NCBI GenBank assembly: GCA_019359035.1 | Contig: JAHHIC010000035.1 | Span: 20,445 to 84,444 of the forward strand | Source of the DNA: Scytonematopsis contorta HA4267-MV1 | GTDB lineage: Bacteria; Cyanobacteriota; Cyanobacteriia; Cyanobacteriales; Nostocaceae | Direction: 5' to 3' | DNA: 64,000 nucleotides | Shown: positions 35,171 to 45,400 of the stretch, in pieces | Numbering within the stretch: position 1 is the first letter of the stretch | How the letters are laid out: the number at the start of each line of letters is the position of its first letter | Position numbers and translations under genes: made by a program | Notes under the pieces: generated by a model | What the model was told of the DNA's origin: nothing | Seen by the model: only the letters and a program-made list of their open reading frames with translations | Databases searched by the model: none

Positions 35171-36406
35171 CTAAGACTCATCATGCATAGCTACAGTGGA
35201 TTGTTCTTTTAAATTATTTAATGCAACACAGCGAACAATTTTACTTGTATCATTGGCTAAACATTGGAGAATTTCAGGTGATGTTTTACGGTTAATAGCA
35301 ACAGCCAATCGTACTTCTTTACATTTATGTTGAGCTAACTTATATAAAATATAAGAAGTTACGTTATTATGTCTTGCGACTAATTTACAAATCATAGGTA
35401 TTTCATCATCGACAAGAAGTTCCAAAGCATTAGCAGGAGACTTTTTATTTTGTACAACTGCAGTTCTAACATCTGTACAAAAATCTCTTGCTAACTTGCA
35501 TAAAATTTTAGTAGATGCCCATTGAGACTGTGCTATTAATGTACGTACAGCAGTAGCTTTATCATCTATATTTTCTTCTAAAATTTCAATCAAAAACTTT
35601 GGTGCGCTTTCTATAAGAAAAAGATTTTTATTTGCATAATATAATTGATATATAAAATTGTGATTGCTTTGTATTAATAATCTAAGGCTAGGATTATTTA
35701 ATACTTCTGAGCTAAATTCTTTAAACAAACTTAGTAATGCTTTTGATGATGTATTGCTATGCTTAGCAACAGCTTCTCTTACAGTCTTATCAAAACTTGT
35801 AGCTAGCCTATCTAAAATTTCAGTTGATGCGTTAGGGTTTTCTGCTACTCTCAATTGTACATATTCATCATCATCTTGAGCTAGTTTTTCTAAAATATGG
35901 ATTTGAGTGCTGGAATTACGTGCAATAGACATTCGTATATACTCATTATCTTTTGTAGTCAAATTTTCTAAAATATGATTGGGTGTATTTGGATTTTCTG
36001 CTACTACAATAACAACTTCATCATCACTATTTTGTGCTAGTTTTTCCAAAATATAATCAGGGGTACTAGGACTCCTTGCAACATATTCTTGAATAAATTG
36101 GCTTGGTTGTTTGATTGCCCATTCAATAAAAAATAGTGGAATATTTTCCTGAATAAAAACGCCTGGATAAGCTTCAAAAAGCTGACTAAAAAAATTAGGA
36201 TTTTCTAAAACTAATAAACTTAGGATTGGATTATTTAAAACATGAAGTGAAAATTCGGGAAATAATTCTACCAATACATCTTGTGGTGTATTAGGGTTTT
36301 GAGCAACAGCTATACGGACGGATTCATCTTTGCTATTGCCTAGCTCTCTTAAACGTTCTGCTATTGTATTGTTATCCTGAGCTTCTTGTAACAAATTGTC
36401 TTGCAT
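35171..36406 (-). CDS. LRV-repeat protein A3
   Basis: The protein has 411 residues and belongs to the A family (start MQDNLLQEAQDNNTIAERL; insertion VLNNPILSLLVLENPNFF; second insertion LFKEFSSEVLNNPSLRLL; ending IVRCVALNNLKEQ). It is closest to A2 because both have two insertion modules and the same C-terminal LRV units. It converges on the reverse transcriptase and is separated from the other LRV genes by the whole divergent MoxR/Hsp70/RT block. This placement hints that it was part of the same system before rearrangement. Confidence 0.8.
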   Translation of the reverse strand: MQDNLLQEAQDNNTIAERLRELGNSKDESVRIAVAQNPNTPQDVLVELFPEFSLHVLNNPILSLLVLENPNFFSQLFEAYPGVFIQENIPLFFIEWAIKQPSQFIQEYVARSPSTPDYILEKLAQNSDDEVVIVVAENPNTPNHILENLTTKDNEYIRMSIARNSSTQIHILEKLAQDDDEYVQLRVAENPNASTEILDRLATSFDKTVREAVAKHSNTSSKALLSLFKEFSSEVLNNPSLRLLIQSNHNFIYQLYYANKNLFLIESAPKFLIEILEENIDDKATAVRTLIAQSQWASTKILCKLARDFCTDVRTAVVQNKKSPANALELLVDDEIPMICKLVARHNNVTSYILYKLAQHKCKEVRLAVAINRKTSPEILQCLANDTSKIVRCVALNNLKEQSTVAMHDES

Positions 36407-36475
36407 AAGGATTTTTTATATAAGAGGTTTTTCTACTAGTATTCCCAGATTTCAAAGCTAAACAGTACCTCTTAG

Positions 36476-36886
36476 CTATCTTGACTCTCTACTGTAAGCG
36501 ACAGCTAATGTCACCACACCGGGAAATCCTTCTAGCCGAAAAACTTGTTTAGGAACAATCAAAGTAGGAGAAGAACAATAATCAAAAACCGCAAGCAAAG
36601 CAGCAGCTTCAGCCACACTTGTAGTTCCTATTTTCTCCCCCACTATCAACGAAGCATTAGGCACAGAAACAGCAGATAGAGCATCAGCACTAAAAGTTTT
36701 TAAAGGTAGATTGCACGTGCGACAAAATTCAAGCAAACCTGTTTCCCCAGCTTTTCTGTCAATACTCGCAATACCCACAATCAAACTTTCAGGTAAACTG
36801 TAACTCTGAAAAACCTGCTTAATCCCAATTTCTATAACCTCTCGACAAGTACCCTTTTGACAACCAATTCCCACCCAAAATTGCAT
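36476..36886 (-). CDS. CbiG C-terminal domain / CobE-like cobalamin biosynthesis protein
   Basis: The protein has 136 residues. VGIGCQKGTCREVIEIGI at the start, IASIDRKAGETGLLEF in the middle and EAAALLA near the end are the signature blocks of the CbiG C-terminal domain. In cyanobacteria this domain occurs as a separate small protein working in corrin ring opening during B12 synthesis. No other cobalamin gene is near. It marks the right-hand boundary of the island. Confidence 0.88.
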   Translation of the reverse strand: MQFWVGIGCQKGTCREVIEIGIKQVFQSYSLPESLIVGIASIDRKAGETGLLEFCRTCNLPLKTFSADALSAVSVPNASLIVGEKIGTTSVAEAAALLAVFDYCSSPTLIVPKQVFRLEGFPGVVTLAVAYSRESR

Positions 36887-37031
36887 TTATATAACCGTAG
36901 AGAAAATTAACAAGTACCATCGCGTTTACACAAATTAGAAAAAAACTGTCATTACGCTGACGTAGTGATTAGATAAATCGTAGCCCCCTCCCCGTTTACG
37001 GGGGAATGTCGCTAAGAAATGCTCACATAAT

Positions 37032-37180
37032 ACCCCTGAACTAAAGTTCGGGCTGAAAGCTTAAACCCGTTAAAAACGGGTTGTAATATAAACATAATAG
37101 GGGTTTTAGTCCGTTTACCCTTCGGGATAACTTCGTTAACAACGGACTTTAGCTTTTAGCCCGAACTTTAGTTCAGGGGT
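37032..37180. mobile_element. Long inverted-repeat (MITE-like) element, 149 bp
   Basis: Arms begin ACCCCTGAACTAAAGTTCGG and end in its inverse; about 33 bases match with one or two differences. The interior has a further hairpin (ACCCGTT-AACGGGT). Similar in design to the element at 17297-17461 but with different sequence. The flanks contain the C-rich dispersed hairpin. Confidence 0.65.
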
Positions 37181-37243
37181 ATTGGGGGAGCTTTTCTTAG
37201 TGCCATTCGTTTACGGGGTTGGGGGTTGGGGGTGGGTTCTTGC

Positions 37244-37843
37244 TCACCGACGAAAGAAATTCGTAACTTTTTCTCGCCACAATTTCGGGCTATCTTCTGG
37301 ACGATATTTAACATCAAACATAGAAAGTAATAACGGCAAGCCTCCCACCTTGACACTCATTAATAAATGTATAGCCAAAGCGAAAACAACAATAGCCCAA
37401 GCAATCAGATGCGCGTAATACCAAACATGATTTAGCTCTCCATTCGGCAACCAATTTTCATCTTGAAACTTGCCAGAAATTACAGCCAATATTCCAGCAA
37501 TTAACATCGCTGTATTAGCAATTCTTTGTAAGGTATACCACCAAATAGGTTTACCCACCTCAGAAAGTTTAGCTAAAGTATCACCTTGTATCAAGCGACT
37601 TTTCCCAGCACTAAAGCAGTAAATAACAAAAATAGGTAACGCAATAAAAAATATAAAAAAGCCAAAAGTACCGTGAATATCAATCAAATCACGGTTAGCT
37701 TTAGTCAAAGCAAGTTTTCCGAATCTTCCATCCCAACTGTCATAAACCAAAAATCCCGTAATTACAGCACCAATCACTAATAAAGCATTGACACCATGCA
37801 ATAACCGCAACACTAGCGGCTGGTATGGTTTAGAACGAGGCAT
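37244..37843 (-). CDS. Cytochrome b561/b6-like membrane protein
   Basis: The protein has 199 residues with four membrane segments (about 16-33, 54-74, 103-120, 141-161). Histidines H16 and H53 in the first two segments and a pair around 145 and 159 (WYYAHLIAWAI, LAIHLLMSVKVGG) can ligate two haems as in the cytochrome b561/Ni-Fe hydrogenase b-subunit family. It probably passes electrons across the membrane; the partner is unknown. Upstream is a tandem repeat array. Confidence 0.75.
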   Translation of the reverse strand: MPRSKPYQPLVLRLLHGVNALLVIGAVITGFLVYDSWDGRFGKLALTKANRDLIDIHGTFGFFIFFIALPIFVIYCFSAGKSRLIQGDTLAKLSEVGKPIWWYTLQRIANTAMLIAGILAVISGKFQDENWLPNGELNHVWYYAHLIAWAIVVFALAIHLLMSVKVGGLPLLLSMFDVKYRPEDSPKLWREKVTNFFRR

Positions 37844-37910
37844 AAATGTACTGTCCTAGGTCACATAATAGATATTGTTATTTGTACCAGAAACCTGTAT
37901 CCGATAAATC

Positions 37911-38118
37911 AGAGACGCGATAAATTAGAGACGCGATAAATTAGAGACGCGATAAATTAGAGACGCGATAAATTAGAGACGCGATAAATCAGAGACGCGA
38001 TAAATTAGAGACGCGATAAATTAGAGACGCGATAAATTAGAGACGCGATAAATCAGAGACGCGATAAATTAGAGACGCGATAAATTAGAGACGCGATAAA
38101 TTAGAGACGCGATAAATC
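37911..38118. repeat. 16-bp tandem repeat, 13 copies
   Basis: Thirteen contiguous units of AGAGACGCGATAAATT, with the last base changed to C in units 5, 9 and 13. The regular spacing of the variant gives a 64-base higher-order period, so blocks of four were duplicated as units. The motif is a relative of the palindromic part of the 46-base repeat at 9795-10021. Confidence 0.93.
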
Positions 38119-38135
38119 GCCGTCTCTACGGGATG

Positions 38136-39419
38136 TTACTCTGAAGCCCCAGACTTCAGAAGAACTTTTACTACATCTTGGTAACCGTTAAATTCCGCAA
38201 GCATCTTCGCAGAATAACCACCTTGGTTCCTCAAATTTACATCAGCACCAGCTTTAATTAATACATCTACAGCATCTGTATCACCACGAGACGCAGCCCA
38301 CATCAAAGCAGTCCCAGAAGCAGAATCTTTAAAATTAACATCTGCACCTTTTGCTACAAGCAACTGGATTACATCTACGTATTCCCCCTCAGCTGCTTTT
38401 ATCAATGCACTTTTGCCATCAGAAGTCACAATATTGGGTTCAGCTCCTCCTTCTAACAACACTTTTACAGTTTCCGCGTGTCCAGAAGAAGCCGACACAG
38501 TTAAAGGGGTCTCTCCCAAATTTCTAATATTTACATCTACCCCTTGCCTAACTAAAACTTCAACAATTTCATCATGTCCTTGTACTGCTGCTACTAAAAT
38601 TGGTGTATCTCCAAGTTTATTTTTTACCTGCAAATTAGCGCCTCTACTAAGTAAAACCTCTACAATATCGATGTACCCTTCAACACAAGCTATATGCAAA
38701 GGCGTTTCCCCATCCTTATCTTGAGCGTTAACATCAGCACCCGCTTCCAACAACGCCACAACCACATCACAATGACCCGCAGCCACAGCCGCAGATAAAG
38801 CCGTACCTCCTTCGCGATTTTGGGAATTAACATTTGCGGACGAAGCCAACAAAGCCAATACAATTTCTAAACGCCCCAAATCAGCTGCTAGCATCAAGGC
38901 TGTCTCACCTTCTTCATCAGAATAGTTGACATCAGCGCCAAACTCTAGTATCGTTTGCACAATAACTTGATATCCTTGTTTGATAGCGACTTTAAGAGCC
39001 GTATCCTCGTCTCTATCTTTGACATTGACGTTGGCTCCAGCCCTTACAAGTTCTCGTACTACTTCGGGATGACCTTTCATAGCAGCAGCCATCAAAGCCG
39101 TACTGCCATCTTCATTAATTGAGTTGACATCCGCACCCCTATGAATTAGTAGCTTTACAATATCAATTTTGTTAGCACTGACAGCCAACATCAAAGCCGT
39201 CAAACCATACCGTTTTCTGCGTAAATTGATATTTGCTCCCGCGTTCAGTAAAATACGTACAACTTCTGTATATCCCAAATGAGCGGCAAACATTAAAGGT
39301 GTAGTTCCGTCTCCATCACTTACATCCACCTTAGTCGCATCGGTCAATAACTCTTGCACCTTCCTGATATCGCCCAACTTTGCAGCCGACAATAATAAGC
39401 CATCCTTATTTTTTATCAC
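38136..39419 (-). CDS. Ankyrin-repeat protein
   Basis: The protein has 427 residues made of about 12 ankyrin repeats of 32-34 residues (pattern DxxGxTALMxAAxxGHxEVVxxLLxAGADVN), starting at residue 5 and running to the end. No signal peptide or membrane segment; probably a cytoplasmic protein-binding scaffold. No other domain is fused. The repeats are near the consensus, so the fold is secure, while the partner is unknown. Its C-terminal end abuts the 16-base tandem array. Confidence 0.93.
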   Translation of the reverse strand: MIKNKDGLLLSAAKLGDIRKVQELLTDATKVDVSDGDGTTPLMFAAHLGYTEVVRILLNAGANINLRRKRYGLTALMLAVSANKIDIVKLLIHRGADVNSINEDGSTALMAAAMKGHPEVVRELVRAGANVNVKDRDEDTALKVAIKQGYQVIVQTILEFGADVNYSDEEGETALMLAADLGRLEIVLALLASSANVNSQNREGGTALSAAVAAGHCDVVVALLEAGADVNAQDKDGETPLHIACVEGYIDIVEVLLSRGANLQVKNKLGDTPILVAAVQGHDEIVEVLVRQGVDVNIRNLGETPLTVSASSGHAETVKVLLEGGAEPNIVTSDGKSALIKAAEGEYVDVIQLLVAKGADVNFKDSASGTALMWAASRGDTDAVDVLIKAGADVNLRNQGGYSAKMLAEFNGYQDVVKVLLKSGASE

Positions 39420-39685
39420 GATTACCCCCCGCTGTTATTTTAGAACACACCGACCTTAGAACTGAGTGACACAAAGGGTTTTTATCCTCTGCCATCTATT
39501 TTCTTTTGACTTACAAAGATTTGAAATTGCCCAACGACCACTATAAACCACAGTAGTCCGAATTTAAGTCTGAAGCGGTTTATGCTCTTTTGCAAGGGGG
39601 TAGGTATCAATTAATATTTCTCCGCTTTACAGAACTTTATGCTAATTTTTATAAAGATTTTAGAATTGGGGAGACTGCTATTAAT

Positions 39686-40150
39686 ATGGAACTTTCACCA
39701 TCCGTGAAGTATTGGCTGAACTTTTTTCACCCAGTAATGATGTGGTTATTATTTGCGCTTTCGTTTTACGCAGCTTACTTAGGACTCCAAGTACAGCGAA
39801 CTAGAAGCGCTCAAGGGGATGAAAAGAAAGAACTGATTAAAGGTAAGTTTAATATCAGACACAACCAAATGGGTTCAATCCTCTTAGCCCTAATGGTGAC
39901 AGGTTCGATTGGAGGTATGGCCGTCACATATATTAACAACGGAAAATTATTTGTCGGTCCCCACTTATTAGCAGGATTGGGGATGACAAGTTTAATAGCT
40001 TTCTCAGCTTCTCTGTCTCCATTTATGCAAAAAGGAGCAAATTGGGCACGTGTCACCCATATTTTGATAAATTTCACTATTTTAGGACTATTTACTTGGC
40101 AGGCTATCACAGGCGTGCAAATTGTCCAAAAAATTCTGACTAATGCGTAG
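39686..40150 (+). CDS. DUF4079 family membrane protein
   Basis: The protein has 154 residues. I use ATG 39686 (MELSPSVKYWLN); the longer frame begins with a TTG without support. Four hydrophobic segments (about 15-35, 63-83, 95-112, 125-145) with conserved His residues (FFHPVMMW, IRHNQMG, GPHLLAG, THILINF) look like a di-haem cytochrome b-type bundle. The family is widespread in cyanobacteria and algae and uncharacterised. Confidence 0.8.
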   Translation: MELSPSVKYWLNFFHPVMMWLLFALSFYAAYLGLQVQRTRSAQGDEKKELIKGKFNIRHNQMGSILLALMVTGSIGGMAVTYINNGKLFVGPHLLAGLGMTSLIAFSASLSPFMQKGANWARVTHILINFTILGLFTWQAITGVQIVQKILTNA

Positions 40151-40287
<137 letters not shown>

Positions 40288-40974
40288 TTAACGCTTTTTC
40301 TTACAGTTAGCTGGAAATGGTATCCCTAAACTATTATGAAAATCTTCTTGTACTTTGCGGGTTAAACGTCTCGATACTTGACGTACTATTTGATTAAGTA
40401 ATTTATCGCCTGTATTTTGAATTAAAGACTTTGGTAAGCGCTGAATAAATCTAGGAAAGTGAATGTAAACAATTAAATCCAATTCCCACTCCACATGGGT
40501 TACTTGGTCAACACCTAGGGGAGCATCTTCTGCTGTTCCCTCAACTAGTTGTAGGGATGCGCGATAGTCAACATCGTAACCAGGTGCTTGATAACCGGGA
40601 ATGGGAATAGTTCTAATACGCCAAACACCTTCATCCGGAGGGAGCAGTTCCAAACCAATTTTTGGCTCCACTTCATAACCAAAAGAACCGAAACGCCCAA
40701 TCACCAGAGCGTAACCATTTTCCCCCAAGGGTTGTACTTTCATCGGTTCCGCACAACGCGAAAACCACTGGGAATGTGTACTGAGATACTCAGCAACACT
40801 TTGTGCGGAAGCATACATTTTCATACAGTCCTGATAACGACCGTAAAACTGCTTCGGAGTCCCTTGTACTACCGAGAGGATTTCTTCCTCCGCTTCTGTT
40901 AAACCGGACGCCACAGGGGGGAACACCACTTCTGAAGCGTCAAGCGATTGATATTCGGTATTTTGTGAAAACAT
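40288..40974 (-). CDS. DUF1997 family protein
   Basis: The protein has 228 residues. The block VAEYLSTHSQWFSRCAEPM, the central YALVIGRFGSFGYEVEPKIG and the C-terminal QVSRRLTRKVQEDFHNSLG match DUF1997, a START-like soluble family shared by cyanobacteria and plastids. A lipid- or pigment-binding role is possible from the fold only. No signal peptide. Confidence 0.8.
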   Translation of the reverse strand: MFSQNTEYQSLDASEVVFPPVASGLTEAEEEILSVVQGTPKQFYGRYQDCMKMYASAQSVAEYLSTHSQWFSRCAEPMKVQPLGENGYALVIGRFGSFGYEVEPKIGLELLPPDEGVWRIRTIPIPGYQAPGYDVDYRASLQLVEGTAEDAPLGVDQVTHVEWELDLIVYIHFPRFIQRLPKSLIQNTGDKLLNQIVRQVSRRLTRKVQEDFHNSLGIPFPANCKKKR

Positions 40975-41168
40975 AAATGTTATTCTATGTATTATTCTGG
41001 CGTTTGCCTATATTAATCATTCCCGTCTTGGTGGCGAGGTTTCGCACTAAGAGACAATTTTGACCGAAAACTTAAATTTCTGCCATAAACTTTATACAAA
41101 CTCTAAAATAGAAAACTGGAAAGTTGGTTGAAAAGCCAGATATATAAGTTTCCCGGATAGGATTTATC

Positions 41169-41828
41169 ATGAAAGCAATTGTTATCGGGGCTACAGGTGA
41201 GACAGGACGTCGCATAGTACAAGAATTAATTTCGCGAAATATTCCCGTACGTTGTATGGTTCGGGATATAGAAAAAGCAAGAAGTATTTTACCTCCAGAA
41301 GCTGAGTTGGTTGTAGGAGATGTTTTGCGACCAGAAACTCTCAGTTCAGCATTTGGAGATAGCACCGTACTTTTGTGTGCGACAGGGGCAAAACCCAGCT
41401 TTGACTTCACAGGTCCCTATCAAGTGGACTACGAAGGCACAAAAAATTTGGTCAACGCAGCCAAAGAAAAAGGAATCGAGCATTTTGTCATAGTATCTTC
41501 GTTGTGTGTTTCTCAGTTCTTTCATCCTTTGAACTTATTCTTTTTAATTTTGGTTTGGAAGAAGCAAGCAGAAGAGTATTTACAAAAAAGTGGACTCACC
41601 TACACCATTGTGCGCCCAGGTGGGTTAAAAAATGAAGATAACTCGGATGCAATTGTCATGCAAAATGCCGATACATTATTTGAAGGTAGTATCCCTCGGC
41701 AAAAAGTAGCCCAAGTTTGTGTTGAATCGCTATATGACGAACAAGCGCGGAACAAAATCCTAGAAATTGTCGCAAAAGAGGACGCTAACCCAAAAACTTT
41801 CAGTGAACTGTTCGCAAGCGTCGCTTAA
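41169..41828 (+). CDS. NAD(P)-binding SDR-family protein (atypical, NmrA/Ycf39-like)
   Basis: The protein has 219 residues. The Rossmann motif GATGETGRR (residues 7-15), RDIEKARSIL and IEHFVIVSSLCVSQF mark an atypical SDR of the type related to Ycf39 and to plant Tic62/At5g02240. The Tyr-Lys active pair of classical SDRs is lacking, as is usual in this group. Possible roles are in pigment metabolism or photosystem assembly (family inference). Start ATG after an AGGATT sequence. Confidence 0.8.
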   Translation: MKAIVIGATGETGRRIVQELISRNIPVRCMVRDIEKARSILPPEAELVVGDVLRPETLSSAFGDSTVLLCATGAKPSFDFTGPYQVDYEGTKNLVNAAKEKGIEHFVIVSSLCVSQFFHPLNLFFLILVWKKQAEEYLQKSGLTYTIVRPGGLKNEDNSDAIVMQNADTLFEGSIPRQKVAQVCVESLYDEQARNKILEIVAKEDANPKTFSELFASVA

Positions 41829-41858
41829 GGAAACTCTTCAATCTTATCTTACAAATCT

Positions 41859-41994
41859 TGTGGGGTGGGCATCCTTGCCCGCCCGATTATATTTTCGGTG
41901 AGCATCCTTGCCCGCCCGATTATATTTTCGGTGAGCATCCTTGCCCGCCCGATTATATTTTCGGTGAGCATCCTTGCCCGCCCGGTTATATTTT
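41859..41994. repeat. 33-bp tandem repeat built from the dispersed hairpin
   Basis: Four copies of a 33-base unit (core GAGCATCCTTGCCCGCCC plus GATTATATTTT). The first copy has the dispersed-hairpin form TGGGGTGGGCATCC, so a single hairpin seems to have been amplified in place. Confidence 0.85.
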
Positions 41995-42446
41995 AATGAT
42001 TGTATTTCAATAGTAGCACTCTTACAAAAGTATAAAAAAAATAAAATGATTGTCCGTATTTAGAGAAAGTTTATATTACAGGAACAGTTGTTAAATCCTC
42101 GATAAACTTAAAGTCAATATCTAAGCTTCAGACTATAATCTTGCACTTTATCTACGGACAGCAATTAATCGAGTAATTACTTAAAGAAATAAAAGATAAT
42201 CCTTAAAGCCTGTGTAAAACCCAACTAATTCTTGCGGATATCGATTAGAAATAATACTAATAAGCAATATATATTTGCTACGCGAACTCAGAAAGTGTGC
42301 GTGTAAATTTTGCATACCAATTTTCCTAAGGGTTATCAATAGAAGCATCATAAAATTAACGGTCAACAGTCAACGGTCAACAGTCAACAGTCAACAGTCA
42401 ACGGTCAACAGTCAACAGTCAACAGTCAACAAAAGGCAATCATTAA
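41995..42446. other. Intergenic region with a heptamer array
   Basis: No gene recognised. Bases 42361-42431 are about ten heptamers of the CAACAGT/CAACGGT type, ending 15 bases before the start of the PA14 gene. The rest is AT-rich and probably holds the promoter of that gene. Confidence 0.6.
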
Positions 42447-45400
42447 ATGAATAGTTTCACAAATCCTAATAGTAAATCACCTTTAGAACTTAATTTATCC
42501 AACACAGGGGTTTCAGCAGCCGTTAGCCCTTCACCATTGGAATCAAATGAAGCACAAGCAGCCACAACCCTTGCTAGAAGTAGCTCATCCGGTCTAATTT
42601 CTCCTATGAGTCTAGGTGGTGGAGACGGACTTAAAGGTGAATATTTTGACAATATAGATTTTACAAATCCAAAGTTAACACGTACCGACTCAACGGTGAA
42701 CTTTAACTGGGGTAGTGGTTCCCCAAACCCATCATTGATTGCTCCTGATACATTCTCTGTACGTTGGACTGGTCAAGTAGAAGCGCTTTTTAACGAAACT
42801 TATACCTTCTCTACAACTACCGATGATGGTCTTAGGTTATGGGTGAACAATCAACTCATTATTGACAAATTCCAAAACCAAAGTTCTAGAGAATGGAACG
42901 GTAGCATTAATTTGCAAGCTGGTCAGCGCTACGATATTCGCATGGACTACTTTGAGAATACTGGGGGAGCAGTTTCTCGATTGTCTTGGTCAAGTGCTAG
43001 TCAAACCAAACAAATCATTCCTCAGTCACAACTGTTTAGCAGTATCCAGATACCAAATGGTATCCCAGTTGCAAGACTGGAACTTCCTGATAATGTAACT
43101 AATGGCGGTGGAGATAGTTATACTTTCAGAGTTACTTATAGAGATGATACAGCTGTAAATGCAGCGTCTTTGGATAACAGCGATATTCGCGTCACTGGAC
43201 CTGGTACTTTCAACCAATTAGCAACTTTAGTAAATGTAGATACCCCAGGTGATGGGACTCCTCGTACTGCAACCTACCGTATCAATGCACCTGGAGGAAC
43301 TTGGAATATTCCCGATAATGGTGTTTATACTATCGCATTAGAAGCAAACCAAGTCAGTGATACCAGTGGTAATTTTGTTGTTGCTAGTAACCTGGGAACT
43401 TTCCAAGCAAACATTGTTGGTACTGGAACCGGATTGACTGGACAGTACTATGACAATCGGGATTTTACTGACCTAAAGCTAAAGCGTATTGACTCCACAG
43501 TAAACTTTAACTGGGGAAATGGTTCTCCTGACCCCACAATCGCTCCCGATACTTTTTCTGTTAGATGGGCTGGTCAAGTAGAAGCTCTCTATAACGAAAC
43601 TTACACTTTTTTCACCAGAAGTGATGATGGTGTACGCTTGTTTGTCAATGGTCAACAAATTATTAATCGCTTTATAAATCAATCACCTACTGAAGTCGCT
43701 AGTACTCCTATCGCTCTGCAAGCAGGTCAAAAGTATGATATCACTTTAGAATACTTTGAAAATACTGGGGTTGCTGTTTCTGAACTCCGTTGGTCTAGCG
43801 CTAGTCAAGCCAAACAAATCATTGCCCAATCCCAACTTTATAATGATTTCTCTATACCAATAGCAGTTGTAAGCACTAATAATGTGAACGTTCCGGGGGA
43901 CAGCACTTATAACTTTACCGTCACATACATTGATAATCTTGGCATTGATATCAGCAGCTTAGATAATAACGATATCCGTGTTACAGGACCTAATGGCTTT
44001 GACCAATTGGCAACATTCGTAAACGTAGAACCTGCGGGTAATGGTACTCCTCGCACAGCAAATTACAGTATTACTGCGCCTTCTGGAGTTTGGGATGCAA
44101 CTGATAATGGTTTTTATTCCATTAGACTAGAAACAAATCAAGTCAGGGATACTAGCGGTAATTTTGCTAGTGCTGGTAACCTAGGGAGTTTCCGAGCTAG
44201 TGTTCCTGGGACTGGAACGGGACTAAAAGCTAAATATTACGATAACATAAACTTCACTAATCTCAAATTAACTCGCACCGATAGTACAGTTAACTTTGAC
44301 TGGGGTCTTGGTTCTCCAGACCCAATGATTGCTCCTGATACTTTTTCTACTGTTTGGACAGGTAAAATACAACCTCTCTACAATGAAAATTATACTTTTT
44401 ATACAACTACTGATGATGGTGTGCGATTGTTTGTCAATGGCCAATTAATCGTCAATCGCTTTAGAGACCAAGGAGCTACAGAAGCTGCTAGTACTCCCAT
44501 CACCCTGGAAGCTGGTAAAAAGTATGACATCCGCATGGAATACTATGAAAATGGAGGCTTAGCAGTTTCCCGACTCGGATGGTCTAGTGCGAGTCAAGCC
44601 AAACAAATCATTCCCCAATCCCAGTTATATATACCAGTAACTCTACCAACTATTCGCTTGGCTTCAAATAACCCGGATACTGTCAGTGAAGCCGATGGTT
44701 TCGTCAGGATAAATCTAGAACGAGTTGGTGAAGACTTAAGTATGACATCTACCATACAATATGCCACCACTCAAGAAACGGCAATTGCTGGACAGGATTA
44801 TACTCAAACCATTGGTACAGCAACTTTCTTACCAGGACAAACTACTGCAACAATAGACATTCCGATACTTCAAGATACTTTCATTGAAGATACCGAAACT
44901 TTTACTTTCGGAATTGATGTACCAGGAAATTCTGATTTAGGGGTTCCCCGAACACTGCGGATTAGTATTGAAGATGATGATAGAACTGATTTATTCTTCG
45001 GTACTCCCCCTATTGTTGATGAAAATACTGGGACAGTAGCTGTGACAGTCAAACGTGGTCGTGCTAATGGAGTTGCTTCAGTAGACTTCACCACTGTTAA
45101 TGGAACTGCGATTGCCGGGTCTGACTATGGAATTTTAGGTAGTACAACACCAGTAACGGGAACTTTGAACTTTGAAGCTGGTGAACGTAGTAAGACTATT
45201 TTTATCAACTTGATTGACGACAATATCGGGGAGCCAAATGAAGGTTTTTCTATAAGTTTAAGTAATGCTATTAGTGTCGATTTAACCCCCAACAATACCA
45301 GCACTAACATCACCATTATTGACGATGACCCAGGTAATTTCACAAGGTTGCCTATCGTTTCTGGCTTGACTCAACCCACCGCTTTTGAGTGGACACCAAA

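Noticed and set aside
37911..38118. Possible CRISPR array (regular short repeats)
   Set aside because: Units are contiguous with no spacers and no cas genes are near; it is a tandem repeat.
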